A stretch of 64,000 nt of DNA from Dinoroseobacter sp034111085 (GCA_034111085.1 JAWUXZ010000062.1:19314-83313); one strand, 5' to 3'; positions 11,343 to 20,638 are shown, numbered from the stretch's first letter. Notes: generated by a model from the sequence alone, not told the origin. Translations and numbers: made by a program.

Positions 11343-13654
11343 GTAAACCGATTATCGCGAGGAAAGCCGCGAGGTGCCATACGGCCTGTGCCTGCGCGTT
11401 TGCCCATCCACTCGTCCAGCTCGGGCTGCTGCACTGTACGCGTACGGCCTGCCGGATCGTGCCAAGTCAGGCCGTCGGCCAGCGTAAGGCATTTCAGATC
11501 GACCAGCCCACCATCTTTGTATTTCTGCAAGCGCACGCCCTTGCCGCGCGCCATCTCCGGCAACTCGTCCAGCGCGAAGACCAGAAGTTTGCGGTTCTCG
11601 CCAACCACAGCAAGATGGTCGCCCGTTACAGGACGCCAAACCAGTGCCTTTACGCCGTCTTTGACGTTCAACACCTGCTTGCCCGCGCGGGTCTGCGCAA
11701 CGATCTCGGCCTCCGGCACCCGGAACCCATCACCAGCAGTCGAAGCCATGATCAAATGACCGCCCGGCAAATGAACGCGTAGGCCGATCATTTCCACCTC
11801 GTTCGGAAGATCGACCATCAAGCGCACCGGCTCGCCCATCCCGCGCCCACCGGGCAAGTTAGCGCAAGCCAGCGTATAAATGCGCCCGTTGGACCCAAGA
11901 ATCAGAAGCTTGTCGGTTGTTTCCGCCTTGATGAAATATCGGCTTTCATCGCCGTCTTTGAACTTCAGCGTCTCTGGGCCTGCGTTGTGGCCCTTGAGTG
12001 CACGTATCCAGCCCATCTTGGAACAGACAACCGTGATCGGCTCGCGCTCGATCATGTCCTCGGCGCTGACTTCGGCCACTTCGCCCATGACCGCAAAGGT
12101 CGTGCGCCGCGCGCCACCTTTGCTGGTCTTGCCAAACGCCTTGCGGGTTTCCTTCAACTGCTCGGAAATCTGATCCCATTGCAGATCGCCAGACGCCAGC
12201 AGGCCATCGAGGTTCGCGCGTTCGGCCATTAGCTTATCACGCTCGGCAATCAGTTCCATCTCTTCGAGCCGCCGCAAACTGCGCAGCCGCATGTTCAGGA
12301 TCGCTTCTGCCTGCACATCGGTCAACTCGCCCGAGCCAGGACGCGGCGAGACATAATCCCGCTCGTCCATCGCACGCACGAAATCCTGCGCCCAGTTTTC
12401 ACGCATCAGCGCGTCTTTAGGCCCGTCGTCATAGCGGATGATGTCGATCAAACGGTCGAGGTTCAGAAACGCGATCAGGAAGCCTTCGAGTACCTCAAGA
12501 CGGTGATCGATCTTGTCCAGACGGTGTTGCGAGCGGCGGATCAAAACCTCGCGCCGATGATCGAGGAACGCGCGCAGCACCTCTTTCATGCTGCAAACCT
12601 GCGGCGTACGCCCGTCAATCAACACGTTCATATTCAGAGAGAACCGCACCTCAAGATCGCACAACCGAAACAGCGTGCCCATCAGCAACTCCGGGTCCAC
12701 GGTTTTTGAGCGCGGCTCCAGCACGATTCGAATATCGTCAGCGCTCTCATCGCGCACATCGGCGAGGATCGGCACTTTCTTCAATTGGATCAGCTCGGCC
12801 ATCTTCTCAATCAGACGCGATTTTGGCACCTGATAAGGGATCTCGGTCACGATGATCTGCCACTGACCCCGCCCAAGGTCCTCGATCTCGTAGCGCGAGC
12901 GTAAGCGGAAGGCGCCTCGCCCAGTACGATAAGCCTCAGCAATATTCTCGGGCGGCTCTACAATCACACCACCACCGGGAAAGTCTGGGCCGGGGATGTG
13001 TTTCAGAAGTGTCTCGTCGCGGGCATCCGGGTTCTTGATCAGATGCAAGCAGGCAAGGATCAACTCGTCGAGGTTATGGGGCGGGATGTTCGTCGCCATG
13101 CCAACCGCAATACCGCTCGAACCATTGGCGAGCAGGTTCGGGAAGGCGGCAGGCAGCACTTCAGGCTCTTGCAGGGTGCCATCATAGTTATCGCGGAAAT
13201 CGACGGCGTTCTCGGCGAGGCCTTCCATCAAAGCCTCAGCCGCTTCGGTCAGGCGCGCTTCGGTATAGCGCGATGCAGCTGGGTTATCGCCATCAACATT
13301 GCCGAAATTACCTTGCCCATCGACGAGCGGATAGCGGACGTTAAAATCCTGCGCCAATCGCGCCATAGCATCATAAATCGCGGCGTCGCCATGGGGGTGA
13401 TAGTTGCCCATCACATCGCCGCTGATCTTGGCAGACTTGCGGAAGCCCCCGGTGGGCGACAGCCGCAATTCGCGCATCGCAAACATGATCCGGCGGTGCA
13501 CAGGTTTCAGCCCGTCACGCGCATCCGGCAAGGCTCGGTGCATGATCGTCGACAATGCATATTGCAGATAGCGCTCGCCAATGGCCCGGCGCAGTGGCTC
13601 GGACAGCGTCTCAGGCTCGTCTGGCAATGAAGGGTCTTTGGGCGCATCGGTCAT
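11339..13654 (-). CDS. parC: DNA topoisomerase IV subunit A
   Basis: Decatenating type II topoisomerase subunit that cuts and rejoins DNA during chromosome segregation. It is 771 residues. The winged-helix region has PDARDGLKPVHRRI and YHPHGDAAIYDAMARLAQ, and the catalytic Tyr lies in AASRYTEARL at about residue 129. The C-terminal beta-propeller is shorter than in GyrA and lacks a clear GyrA box, which favours ParC. It is the first gene of the minus-strand group with DUF898 and the M48 peptidase. Confidence 0.95.
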   Translation of the reverse strand: MTDAPKDPSLPDEPETLSEPLRRAIGERYLQYALSTIMHRALPDARDGLKPVHRRIMFAMRELRLSPTGGFRKSAKISGDVMGNYHPHGDAAIYDAMARLAQDFNVRYPLVDGQGNFGNVDGDNPAASRYTEARLTEAAEALMEGLAENAVDFRDNYDGTLQEPEVLPAAFPNLLANGSSGIAVGMATNIPPHNLDELILACLHLIKNPDARDETLLKHIPGPDFPGGGVIVEPPENIAEAYRTGRGAFRLRSRYEIEDLGRGQWQIIVTEIPYQVPKSRLIEKMAELIQLKKVPILADVRDESADDIRIVLEPRSKTVDPELLMGTLFRLCDLEVRFSLNMNVLIDGRTPQVCSMKEVLRAFLDHRREVLIRRSQHRLDKIDHRLEVLEGFLIAFLNLDRLIDIIRYDDGPKDALMRENWAQDFVRAMDERDYVSPRPGSGELTDVQAEAILNMRLRSLRRLEEMELIAERDKLMAERANLDGLLASGDLQWDQISEQLKETRKAFGKTSKGGARRTTFAVMGEVAEVSAEDMIEREPITVVCSKMGWIRALKGHNAGPETLKFKDGDESRYFIKAETTDKLLILGSNGRIYTLACANLPGGRGMGEPVRLMVDLPNEVEMIGLRVHLPGGHLIMASTAGDGFRVPEAEIVAQTRAGKQVLNVKDGVKALVWRPVTGDHLAVVGENRKLLVFALDELPEMARGKGVRLQKYKDGGLVDLKCLTLADGLTWHDPAGRTRTVQQPELDEWMGKRAGTGRMAPRGFPRDNRFT

Positions 13655-13724
13655 CTAGCCGGGTGTAGCCGCGCTTTTGGAGGGCGGCAAGAAGTGGCGG
13701 GAACCTGCCGCCCCATTTCCCCGT

Positions 13725-13733
13725 TTATCCACA
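13725..13733 (+). promoter_or_regulatory. Single consensus DnaA box
   Basis: TTATCCACA matches the DnaA 9-mer exactly. It lies between the divergent parC and SH3-protein genes. Only one copy is present locally, so there is no sign of an origin. It may be chance, or a DnaA-responsive promoter site. Confidence 0.3.
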
Positions 13734-13779
13734 GGAGTCTGCATTTACCTTATGGTCAACGGCACGAAAGGAACACGCC

Positions 13780-14148
13780 ATGAAGACGTTACTTCTGTTG
13801 ACAGCAAGCCTCTGCGTGGCGGTTTTCGGCACTATGGTCGTTTGGCCCGCGAGCGATGATCGCATCAGCGCGATTCGTGCGCCTTTGTCAGACGCGGCCT
13901 CAGCGCCAGCAGCCTACATCGTACCGCCAAGCGCAATGAACACAGCGGTTATCACAGGTCAGCGCGTCAATTTCCGCAGCGGTCCTTCACCCTACTTCAA
14001 AATCCACTACGCAATGTCTTTTGGATCGGTGGTGGAAGTGCTGTCAGAACCCGATACAAACTGGGTGGAGTTGCGCGACCTGTCCACTGGCCAAGTCGGA
14101 TTCATGGCAGCCACCTATGTCTTGAAAGACGCAGCCACTAACGGCTGA
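13780..14148 (+). CDS. Secreted protein with bacterial SH3 domain
   Basis: It is 122 residues. The N-terminal hydrophobic segment (MKTLLLLTASLCVAVFGTMVV) is a signal peptide or anchor. An SH3b domain follows from about residue 58 (VNFRSGPSPYFKIHYAMSFG, ending GFMAATYVL). Such domains bind peptidoglycan or protein partners in the periplasm. A GAAAGGAACA sequence before the ATG gives a good ribosome binding site. The gene is divergent from parC. Confidence 0.8.
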   Translation: MKTLLLLTASLCVAVFGTMVVWPASDDRISAIRAPLSDAASAPAAYIVPPSAMNTAVITGQRVNFRSGPSPYFKIHYAMSFGSVVEVLSEPDTNWVELRDLSTGQVGFMAATYVLKDAATNG

Positions 14149-14200
14149 TCGGGACATTTTGCTCTTTTCGCCATGCATCAGTGGTCGTATCTGCGAGCCT

Positions 14201-15031
14201 ATGACGCAACGATCCATCCTCATTACTGGCTGCTCTTCGGGCATCGGCTATGACGCGGCGCACGGGCTGGCCAAGCGTGGCTGGCGCGTGTTTGCCACTT
14301 GCCGCGCGCAGGTCGATTGCGATCGGCTGAACTCCGAAGGCCTAGAAGCGCTGCGGCTGGACATGACAGACCCGGCCAGCATGGACGAAGCCTTGACGGA
14401 AATCCTTGCCAGGACGAGCGGCACCCTAGATGCGCTCGTCAACAACGCCGCATTTGGCTTGCCCGGCGCAGTCGAAGACTTGCCGACCCAAGGTCTGCGC
14501 GAAGTGTTCGAGACAAACCTGTTTGGCCTGCACGAGCTGACCACCAAGGTGATTCCGATCATGCGCGCCCAAGGCTATGGACGGATCGTCAATATCGGAT
14601 CAATCCTCGGCTACGTGGTCTACAAGTGGCGCGCGTCCTACACTGCAAGTAAATACGCGCTTGAGGGATACACGGATACTCTGCGGCTCGAGATGGCCGA
14701 TACTCCGATCAAGATCATACTGATTGATCCCGGCCCGATCACCTCGCAGATCCGGCAAAACTCAGTTGCGCATTTTGAGCGGTGGATCGATTGGGAATCC
14801 AGCCCTCGCGTCGATCTCTACCGCAACTATCTTCTGAAACGCTTGTACGAGAATCGCGGACCCGACCCATATGAATTGCCCGCCTCCGCCGTCACCGAAA
14901 AACTCGCGCGCGCGCTGGACGCAAAGCGCCCTCCCGCCAAGGTCTACGTGACCAACCCGGCCTACGCGATGAACATCGCCCGCCGTATCTTGCCTACCCG
15001 TGCCCTCGACTGGATAATCCAGAAAGGCTAG
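14201..15031 (+). CDS. Short-chain dehydrogenase/reductase
   Basis: NAD(P)-dependent oxidoreductase of the classical SDR family, 276 residues from the chosen ATG. The cofactor motif is TGCSSGIG, NNAAF follows the core strand, and the catalytic pair is in YTASK. An upstream ATG at 14159 would add 14 residues that do not fit the family, so MTQRSILITG is preferred even though the ribosome binding site is weak. The substrate cannot be assigned from sequence. Confidence 0.85.
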   Translation: MTQRSILITGCSSGIGYDAAHGLAKRGWRVFATCRAQVDCDRLNSEGLEALRLDMTDPASMDEALTEILARTSGTLDALVNNAAFGLPGAVEDLPTQGLREVFETNLFGLHELTTKVIPIMRAQGYGRIVNIGSILGYVVYKWRASYTASKYALEGYTDTLRLEMADTPIKIILIDPGPITSQIRQNSVAHFERWIDWESSPRVDLYRNYLLKRLYENRGPDPYELPASAVTEKLARALDAKRPPAKVYVTNPAYAMNIARRILPTRALDWIIQKG

Positions 15032-15090
15032 GACACGTCTGGCCTTCGCGCCGGGCCACGCTAGGTGCGCACCAACAAGGAGACAGACGA

Positions 15091-15303
15091 ATGGCAAATG
15101 ATCCCCTCTTTTGGGTGGCAGCAGCGGCAGTATTGTTCGTGCTGGGTATTTTGGTCTACGGCATCGCAGGTTTTGCCAAAGGTGGCGAAGACAGCGGCAA
15201 GAAAGCCAACAAGGTCATGCAATGGCGGATCGGGGCGCAACTGATCGCAGTAGTCATGATCCTACTCTTCGTCTTTATCCGCCAATTGACTGGCGAAGTC
15301 TGA
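15091..15303 (+). CDS. Twin-transmembrane HIG1-like protein
   Basis: It is 70 residues with two transmembrane helices (about 7-28 and 46-64) around a basic loop, KANKVMQWRIGAQL. The loop Q-W-R-I-G pattern resembles HIG1 domain proteins, which associate with respiratory complexes in mitochondria. A GGAGACAG sequence precedes the ATG. It lies 17 bp before the cobalamin adenosyltransferase gene, probably in the same transcript. Confidence 0.8.
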   Translation: MANDPLFWVAAAAVLFVLGILVYGIAGFAKGGEDSGKKANKVMQWRIGAQLIAVVMILLFVFIRQLTGEV

Positions 15304-15320
15304 GGGAGCGTAAACTCAAA

Positions 15321-15893
15321 ATGGTTGTTCTAAACAAAATCTACACCAAAACTGGGGATTCCGGTGAAACGGCTTTGGGCAATGGCACGCGCGTGGCTAA
15401 GCACAGCCTGCGCGTAACCGCCTACGGCACCGTGGACGAGACCAATGCGACCGTCGGTTTGGCACGCCAACATGCAAGCGGCGAAATCGACGCGCAGCTT
15501 GCGATGATCCAAAACGATCTGTTCGATCTGGGCGCAGACCTTTGTACGCCTGACATGGAAAAAGACGCCGAGAAGGAATATCCGCCCCTGCGCATGGTCC
15601 CCGCCCAGACCGACCGGTTGGAGCGTGAGATTGACGTGATGAATGCCGATCTGACCCCGCTGCGCAGCTTTATCTTGCCCGGCGGCACAGCTTTGGCCGC
15701 ACAAATGCACCTGTGTCGCACTGTGTCGCGCCGCGCCGAACGGCTGGTGGTAGAGCTTGCGGGCGTTGAAGCCGTCAACCCGGCAGCCATCACCTACCTC
15801 AACCGCCTAAGCGATTGGTTCTTCGTGGCGGGCCGCGTCGTAAACGACAATGGCAAGGCAGACGTGCTTTGGGTTCCGGGGGCGAACCGCTGA
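15321..15893 (+). CDS. Corrinoid adenosyltransferase, PduO type
   Basis: ATP:cob(I)alamin adenosyltransferase, making adenosylcobalamin for B12-dependent mutases. It is 190 residues with the PduO N-terminal motif YTKTGDSGETALGNG, then YGTVDETNA, and the helical core RTVSRRAERLV and LNRLSDWFFVAGR that forms the trimeric active site. The ATG at 15321 is chosen because it begins the family N-terminus; the open frame upstream overlaps the HIG1-like gene. The cobalamin genes cobC and cbiB lie elsewhere in the window (54599-56466). Confidence 0.92.
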   Translation: MVVLNKIYTKTGDSGETALGNGTRVAKHSLRVTAYGTVDETNATVGLARQHASGEIDAQLAMIQNDLFDLGADLCTPDMEKDAEKEYPPLRMVPAQTDRLEREIDVMNADLTPLRSFILPGGTALAAQMHLCRTVSRRAERLVVELAGVEAVNPAAITYLNRLSDWFFVAGRVVNDNGKADVLWVPGANR

Positions 15894-15995
15894 AAGTGGC
15901 GAAGCGCTAAAACGCGACGTCCAAAGCCCTCAGCGCGTCGATTTTGCTCTGTCGGGCTGCTCGTGCATTGTCTAGGACATTCCTTAGGAAATTCT

Positions 15996-16015
15996 CGCGT
16001 CCAGCCTCGGACGCG
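15996..16015 (+). repeat. Inverted repeat in the etfB leader
   Basis: CGCGTCC (15996-16002) and GGACGCG (16009-16015) form a perfect 7-bp GC-rich stem with a 6-nt loop, 25 nt before the etfB ATG. The following TCTTTG is too weak for a terminator. It could be a protein-binding palindrome or an mRNA structure. Confidence 0.4.
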
Positions 16016-16040
16016 TCTTTGAACCAAGAAGGAACGTGCA

Positions 16041-16799
16041 ATGAAGGTGTTGGTGCCGGTCAAGCGCGTGATCGATTATAACGTGAAAGTCCGTGTGAAA
16101 GCGGATGGCAGCGGTGTTGATCTCGCCAATGTCAAAATGTCGATGAACCCGTTCGACGAAATCGCCGTTGAGCAAGCCATTCGTCTGCGCGAAGCGGGCA
16201 AGGCCGAGGAAATCATCGCAGTGTCCATCGGCGTAAAGCAATGCACAGAGACCCTGCGCACCGCTTTGGCGATGGGTGCGGACCGAGCGATCTTGATCGT
16301 CGCGACCGACAATGTGCACACCGATATCGAGCCGCTTGCGGTTGCCAAATTGCTCAAGGCCGTCGTCGACGCCGAGCAGCCCGGACTGGTTCTGTGCGGC
16401 AAACAGGCCATCGACAACGATATGAACGCTACTGGCCAGATGCTGGCAGGTTTGCTTGGTTGGGGTCAGGGCACCTTCGCGTCCGAGCTTGATATTGACG
16501 GCGATACCGCAAAAATCACGCGCGAAGTGGACGGCGGTTTGCAGACAATTACTGTCAACATGCCCGCAATCATTACCGTGGATTTGCGCCTGAACGAGCC
16601 GCGTTATGCGTCGCTTCCTAACATCATGAAGGCCAAGAAAAAGCCTATGGATGAAAAGACGCCCGCCGATTACGGCGTTGATGTCACTCCTCGGCTGACG
16701 ATTGTGAAAACCGAAGAGCCATCGACGCGCAAAGCTGGCGAAATCGTCGGCTCCGTCGATGAACTGGTTGCGAAACTCAAAGAAGTGGGAGCTGTATAA
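16041..16799 (+). CDS. etfB: Electron transfer flavoprotein subunit beta
   Basis: Small subunit of the soluble heterodimer that takes electrons from acyl-CoA dehydrogenases to ETF-quinone oxidoreductase. It is 252 residues, the family length. It begins MKVLVPVKRVIDYNVKVRVK, has the AMP-binding region around DNDMNATGQMLAG, and carries the recognition-loop type segment RLNEPRYASLPNIMKAKKK. AAGGAAC is the ribosome binding site. The etfA ATG follows directly after its stop, so the subunits are co-produced. Confidence 0.96.
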   Translation: MKVLVPVKRVIDYNVKVRVKADGSGVDLANVKMSMNPFDEIAVEQAIRLREAGKAEEIIAVSIGVKQCTETLRTALAMGADRAILIVATDNVHTDIEPLAVAKLLKAVVDAEQPGLVLCGKQAIDNDMNATGQMLAGLLGWGQGTFASELDIDGDTAKITREVDGGLQTITVNMPAIITVDLRLNEPRYASLPNIMKAKKKPMDEKTPADYGVDVTPRLTIVKTEEPSTRKAGEIVGSVDELVAKLKEVGAV

Positions 16800-17729
16800 A
16801 TGGCTGTACTCCTGATTGCAGAAGTAACCGGCGGCGCGCTCGCGATGGACGCCACGGCCAAAGCGGTAACCGCGGCGGCCATGCTTGGCGATGTCACCGT
16901 TCTGTGTGCCTCAGCTGGGTGCGGCGGTGCCGCGTCCGAGGCCGCGTCGATCGCAGGTGTGTCGAAGGTGCTCTGCGCTGATGACGCAGCTTACGGCAAT
17001 GGCTTGGCCGAGCCGATTGCAGACCTGATCGTATCGCTTGCAGGCGATTACGAGCATATCGTGGCGCCTGCCACCGCGAACGCCAAGAACGTGCTGCCGC
17101 GCGTGGCGGCTTTGCTGGACGTGATGATGATCTCGGAAGTGACAGCTATCGTTGATGGCAAAACTTTCGAGCGCCCGATCTATGCGGGCAACGCCATGCA
17201 GACTGTAGCCTCCGTGGATGCAAAGAAGGTGATGACGGTTCGGACTTCTACTTTTGAGGCCGCTGAGGCTGGAAATTCAGCAGCGGTCGAGAAGATCTCC
17301 GCAGCAGCAAACCCAGGTCTTTCGGCTTGGGTTGAAGACAAAGTTGCAGAGACTGATCGCCCCGAGTTGACCAGCGCAGGCATCGTCGTTTCCGGTGGGC
17401 GCGGCGTTGGCTCGCAAGAGCAATTCGCCATTATCGAAACGCTAGCCGATAAGCTGGGTGCCGCCGTCGGCGCGTCTCGTGCGGCGGTCGATTCGGGCTA
17501 CGCGCCGAACGATTGGCAAGTTGGTCAGACAGGCAAGGTGGTTGCACCTGATCTTTACATCGCAATCGGCATATCAGGTGCGATCCAACACCTCGCGGGC
17601 ATGAAAGACAGCAAGATTATCGTTGCGATCAACAAGGATGAAGAAGCGCCGATCTTCCAGGTCGCCGATTACGGCCTTGTGGCGGACCTGTTTGACGCCG
17701 TGCCCGAGCTCACCGCTAAGCTTGGTTAG
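16800..17729 (+). CDS. etfA: Electron transfer flavoprotein subunit alpha
   Basis: FAD-binding subunit of ETF, 309 residues. The FAD motifs are SGGRGVGSQEQF, the segment from PNDWQVGQTGKVVAPDLY, and SGAIQHLAGM, with VADYGLVADLF at the C-terminus. It is directly adjacent to etfB, and a terminator follows. The electron donors probably include the acyl-CoA dehydrogenase at 30593-32302. Confidence 0.96.
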   Translation: MAVLLIAEVTGGALAMDATAKAVTAAAMLGDVTVLCASAGCGGAASEAASIAGVSKVLCADDAAYGNGLAEPIADLIVSLAGDYEHIVAPATANAKNVLPRVAALLDVMMISEVTAIVDGKTFERPIYAGNAMQTVASVDAKKVMTVRTSTFEAAEAGNSAAVEKISAAANPGLSAWVEDKVAETDRPELTSAGIVVSGGRGVGSQEQFAIIETLADKLGAAVGASRAAVDSGYAPNDWQVGQTGKVVAPDLYIAIGISGAIQHLAGMKDSKIIVAINKDEEAPIFQVADYGLVADLFDAVPELTAKLG

Positions 17730-17755
17730 GCATCTCTCCAACACTAAACAACACC

Positions 17756-17787
17756 AAGCCCTCCGCAGACCGCGGGGGGCTTTTTTT
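17756..17787 (+). terminator. Intrinsic terminator after etfA
   Basis: AGCCCTCCGC and GCGGGGGGCT flank a short loop and are followed by seven T residues (17781-17787). It ends the etfBA transcript. The convergent DUF6473-like gene begins its stop codon immediately after. Confidence 0.85.
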
Positions 17788-17789
17788 GT

Positions 17790-18644
17790 TCAGGCGTATT
17801 TCGGGCTCGATTGCGTGCTCGCGCCTTGAAGGGCCTCCCTCACCGGGTCCAAAAGCGCCGCCACAGCCTCCGCATGCGCCTTCGGCCCGAACATAAAACG
17901 GGCGATATCACGCTCGGCGGCCTTGCAAACCATGTCGTCCACCTCCGGCGGTTGCGCCTCAATCGAGACGATGCATTCAACAATTTGGGCTACATGCGGG
18001 CGCAAAACTTCCAGCATTGTGCGATCCACAAACAACGGATCGCGAACACTGGTGGTCTTTTCATGGTCCGGGCTGTGATCGCCCATCCAGAACAGCACGA
18101 CTTGCGCGTCAATCCGGCTAAGCATCTCCAACATACGCGTCGTCCAAACAGATTTCAGCTCATCCACAACAACGCGAAACCGGGATGGGGACACGCGCCG
18201 AAGTTCTTGCAGCGCGTGGCGAGTGAAATGGATCGTGGTGAAATCAACCTCAGGGAAGACTGCGCGCAGCAGCTCTGTTGGGGCAATGAACCGGTCATTT
18301 CGCCTCGGATGCACAGTATAGAACCGATTTGAGATATTGTGTGCGCTGGTAATCTGCACAACCGCAACGCTTGCCTGTGATGCTAAACGCATCACTTCCG
18401 CGTCTACTGCGAACATATCCAAGCCCGCATTGGTCCGCCCAAGGTTCAGACATGTCTCGCCCAGCTGCTCTTCCAGCAAATCCGGGATCGGATGGTGTAG
18501 GTATTTTCCATAAAACTCCGTGCCCCCCAGACACGCTATATAGGGGGGCTTCAACGCCCTAAGCGGTCCGCGAAAATCCACTTTCGACTCCCCGTAACGA
18601 CATGGCGCATAGTCCAGCATTGGCTGCCCGTCATAATCTAGCAT
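17790..18644 (-). CDS. DUF6473-like protein of unknown function
   Basis: It is 284 residues with no signal peptide. The opening DYDGQPMLDYAPCRYGES leads to CLGGTEFYGKY, then CLNLGRTNAGLDMFA and VVQITSAHNISNRFYTVHPRR, and later VVLFWMGDHSPD. This looks like the family annotated DUF6473 in Rhodobacteraceae, which has a nucleotide- or sulfate-transfer-like feel, but I cannot name catalytic residues. It stands alone, convergent with etfA and divergent from the hydroxyacyl-CoA dehydrogenase. The family assignment is from memory. Confidence 0.6.
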   Translation of the reverse strand: MLDYDGQPMLDYAPCRYGESKVDFRGPLRALKPPYIACLGGTEFYGKYLHHPIPDLLEEQLGETCLNLGRTNAGLDMFAVDAEVMRLASQASVAVVQITSAHNISNRFYTVHPRRNDRFIAPTELLRAVFPEVDFTTIHFTRHALQELRRVSPSRFRVVVDELKSVWTTRMLEMLSRIDAQVVLFWMGDHSPDHEKTTSVRDPLFVDRTMLEVLRPHVAQIVECIVSIEAQPPEVDDMVCKAAERDIARFMFGPKAHAEAVAALLDPVREALQGASTQSSPKYA

Positions 18645-18749
18645 TCACCTTCCCCCATCAATCCGACTCGCAAGAATCAGATTGCCGGGCGGACCTTTCC
18701 AAAAAGCTAAAGTACCAATTTGTCCTAAGGTTTACGGTACCAACCGCGC

Positions 18750-18778
18750 TTGCATGGCCGTCGCACCACGCCTAGTCT
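18750..18778 (+). promoter_or_regulatory. Candidate sigma-70 promoter for the hydroxyacyl-CoA dehydrogenase
   Basis: TTGCAT (18750-18755) and TAGTCT (18773-18778) are separated by 17 bp and lie 37 bp before the ATG of the downstream gene. This was matched by eye. Confidence 0.4.
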
Positions 18779-18815
18779 GCCGTCGATTACCAAACCTGAA
18801 AGCTGGGGCCTCCTC

Positions 18816-19691
18816 ATGGAAATTGAACGCATTGGCGTCGTTGGCGCAGGACAGATGGGCAACGGAATTGCGCATGTTCTGTCGCTTGCCGGCTATGAGG
18901 TAGTAATCAACGATATTTCCCAAGACGCACTTGATGCTGGCACAGCGCTGATCCGGCGCAACATCGACCGTCAGGTCAGCCGCGACAAGGTCAGTGCCGA
19001 CGATGCCGCCGCCGCCATGGCGCGAATTTCCACGACCCTCAAGCTGCCAGAGTTGGGTCAGACGGACCTCATCATCGAGGCCGCGACCGAGCGTGAAACC
19101 GTCAAGATCGCGATCTTCGAGGACTTGCTTCCCCATCTGAAGCCGAGCACAATCCTAACCTCGAACACCTCGTCGATCTCGATTACGCGACTGGCCAGCC
19201 GCACGGATCGTCCGGAAAAATTCATGGGGTTCCACTTCATGAACCCGGTTCCGATCATGCAACTGGTCGAGTTGATCCGGGGGATTGCCACCGACGAGCC
19301 TACCTTCAAGGCCTGCCACAACGTGGTGAAGCGCCTTGGCAAAACCGCCGCCAGCGCCGAGGATTTTCCGGCCTTTATCGTTAACCGCATCTTGATGCCG
19401 ATGATCAACGAGGCGGTCTATACACTGTATGAAGGCGTTGGATCAGTCCGGTCTATCGACGTGTCGCTTAAGCTGGGCGCGAACCACCCGATGGGGCCGC
19501 TGGAATTGGCTGACTTCATCGGGCTTGATACCTGCCTGGCGATCATGAACGTACTGCATGACGGGCTGGCGGACACGAAATACCGGCCCTGCCCTTTGCT
19601 GACCAAGTATGTGGAAGCGGGCTGGTTGGGACGTAAGACGCAACGCGGTTTCTACGATTATCGCGGCGACGTGCCAGTTCCGACCCGCTAG
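18816..19691 (+). CDS. 3-hydroxybutyryl-CoA dehydrogenase
   Basis: NAD(P)-dependent oxidation of 3-hydroxyacyl-CoA, or the reverse reduction of acetoacetyl-CoA. It is 291 residues, typical of the single-function HBDH family. The nucleotide motif is GAGQMG (residues 9-14). The catalytic His lies in GFHFMNPVPIM, and the C-terminal domain has HPMGPLELADFIGLDTC. The ATG at 18816 starts the family N-terminus MEIERIGVVGAG. The closeness to etfBA suggests fatty-acid or polyhydroxybutyrate/ethylmalonyl-CoA metabolism. Its TAG stop is nested in CTAG with the stop of the convergent acyltransferase. Confidence 0.93.
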   Translation: MEIERIGVVGAGQMGNGIAHVLSLAGYEVVINDISQDALDAGTALIRRNIDRQVSRDKVSADDAAAAMARISTTLKLPELGQTDLIIEAATERETVKIAIFEDLLPHLKPSTILTSNTSSISITRLASRTDRPEKFMGFHFMNPVPIMQLVELIRGIATDEPTFKACHNVVKRLGKTAASAEDFPAFIVNRILMPMINEAVYTLYEGVGSVRSIDVSLKLGANHPMGPLELADFIGLDTCLAIMNVLHDGLADTKYRPCPLLTKYVEAGWLGRKTQRGFYDYRGDVPVPTR

Positions 19692-20605
19692 GTTCCCAGC
19701 GCCAAAGTCCTGTCTCGCAACCACGCCACAAACCCACGTGGATTAGCAGACCAAGCGGCCAATTCAGTCCGTTCAATCGGCGCACCCACAATAGGGGCTT
19801 GCGGCTTGTTCAGCGCATAAACCACCTCGTGCAACAACAAGCCCTGCCGCAGCGGTCCCCAAATCCGATTGGCGATCTGGTACCAGCGCGAGTTCTGTCC
19901 GGTGAAGAGAATAGGCACGACAACCGCTTTGCTGCGTTGGATCATCTTTGCAGTAAACGGGTTCCATTCCTGCTCGATCGCGGGCCCAAACATCGTCTCA
20001 GACGAGGCCACGACGCCGGATGGGAACAGAACAATTACACCGCCTTCATCCAAATGGCTCATCGAGGCGCGACGCATCTCAAGGTTCTGCGCCAGCGCGT
20101 CTTCCTCGTGCGGGAAAGGCACAGGGATCATAAACTCTTTGATCTCGGGTACATCCGTCAGTAGCGAGCGCGTTAGGATCTTATAATCCGTCCGCACACG
20201 CCCGATCAGTTGCGCCAAAACCATTCCATCGACCAGCCCATGCGGGTGATTGGCCACGATTATGACCGGGCCAGCGGCGGGAATATTGGCAATTTGGTCA
20301 AGCGGCGTTTGCAGTTCAATGCCCATGATCTTGAGCGCACGATCCCAGAATCCTTGGCCATCAACCACGCCTTCGGCCTCAAACCGTCGGATAAGGCGCA
20401 AAAGCGTGACCCTGCCCGTGAGTATTTCAATCGTGCGAATGACCGCCGAGGACCACGGGTTGGTGAAGGTCTTGGCGTAGCTAAGATTGCGTTTGTCGTA
20501 GGGCTGGTTTGGATCGCGGATTGGCTCAGCCTCAACAACCTTCGCCGTTGCCCCTCGTTGAGGGCGCTTGATCGGCACTGACGTGGTTGAAATACTACCT
20601 ACCAC
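19688..20605 (-). CDS. Lysophospholipid acyltransferase family protein
   Basis: It is 305 residues, GTG start. An acyltransferase core has the motif NHPHGLVDG, the NHPxGxxD variant of the usual HX4D site, and LFPSGVVASSE in place of the FPEG motif. The enzymes transfer acyl groups to glycerol phosphate or related acceptors at the membrane. The exact acceptor is not clear; a plsC-like or haemolysin-like role is possible. It follows ptsH by 33 bp, so it may be co-transcribed with the PTS genes. Its end overlaps the dehydrogenase by 4 nt. Confidence 0.8.
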   Translation of the reverse strand: MVGSISTTSVPIKRPQRGATAKVVEAEPIRDPNQPYDKRNLSYAKTFTNPWSSAVIRTIEILTGRVTLLRLIRRFEAEGVVDGQGFWDRALKIMGIELQTPLDQIANIPAAGPVIIVANHPHGLVDGMVLAQLIGRVRTDYKILTRSLLTDVPEIKEFMIPVPFPHEEDALAQNLEMRRASMSHLDEGGVIVLFPSGVVASSETMFGPAIEQEWNPFTAKMIQRSKAVVVPILFTGQNSRWYQIANRIWGPLRQGLLLHEVVYALNKPQAPIVGAPIERTELAAWSANPRGFVAWLRDRTLALGT

Positions 20606-20638
20606 CGAACCAGCTTTCGATACGGGGACATGCCCGCT

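Noticed and set aside
13725..13733. DnaA box as a sign of a replication origin
   Set aside because: Only one consensus 9-mer is present, with no cluster, AT-rich unwinding element, dnaA, parAB or repA nearby.
19688..20605. Disrupted acyltransferase because the HX4D spacing is off by one
   Set aside because: NHPxGxxD is a known variant in related acyltransferases, and the FPSG motif is in place.
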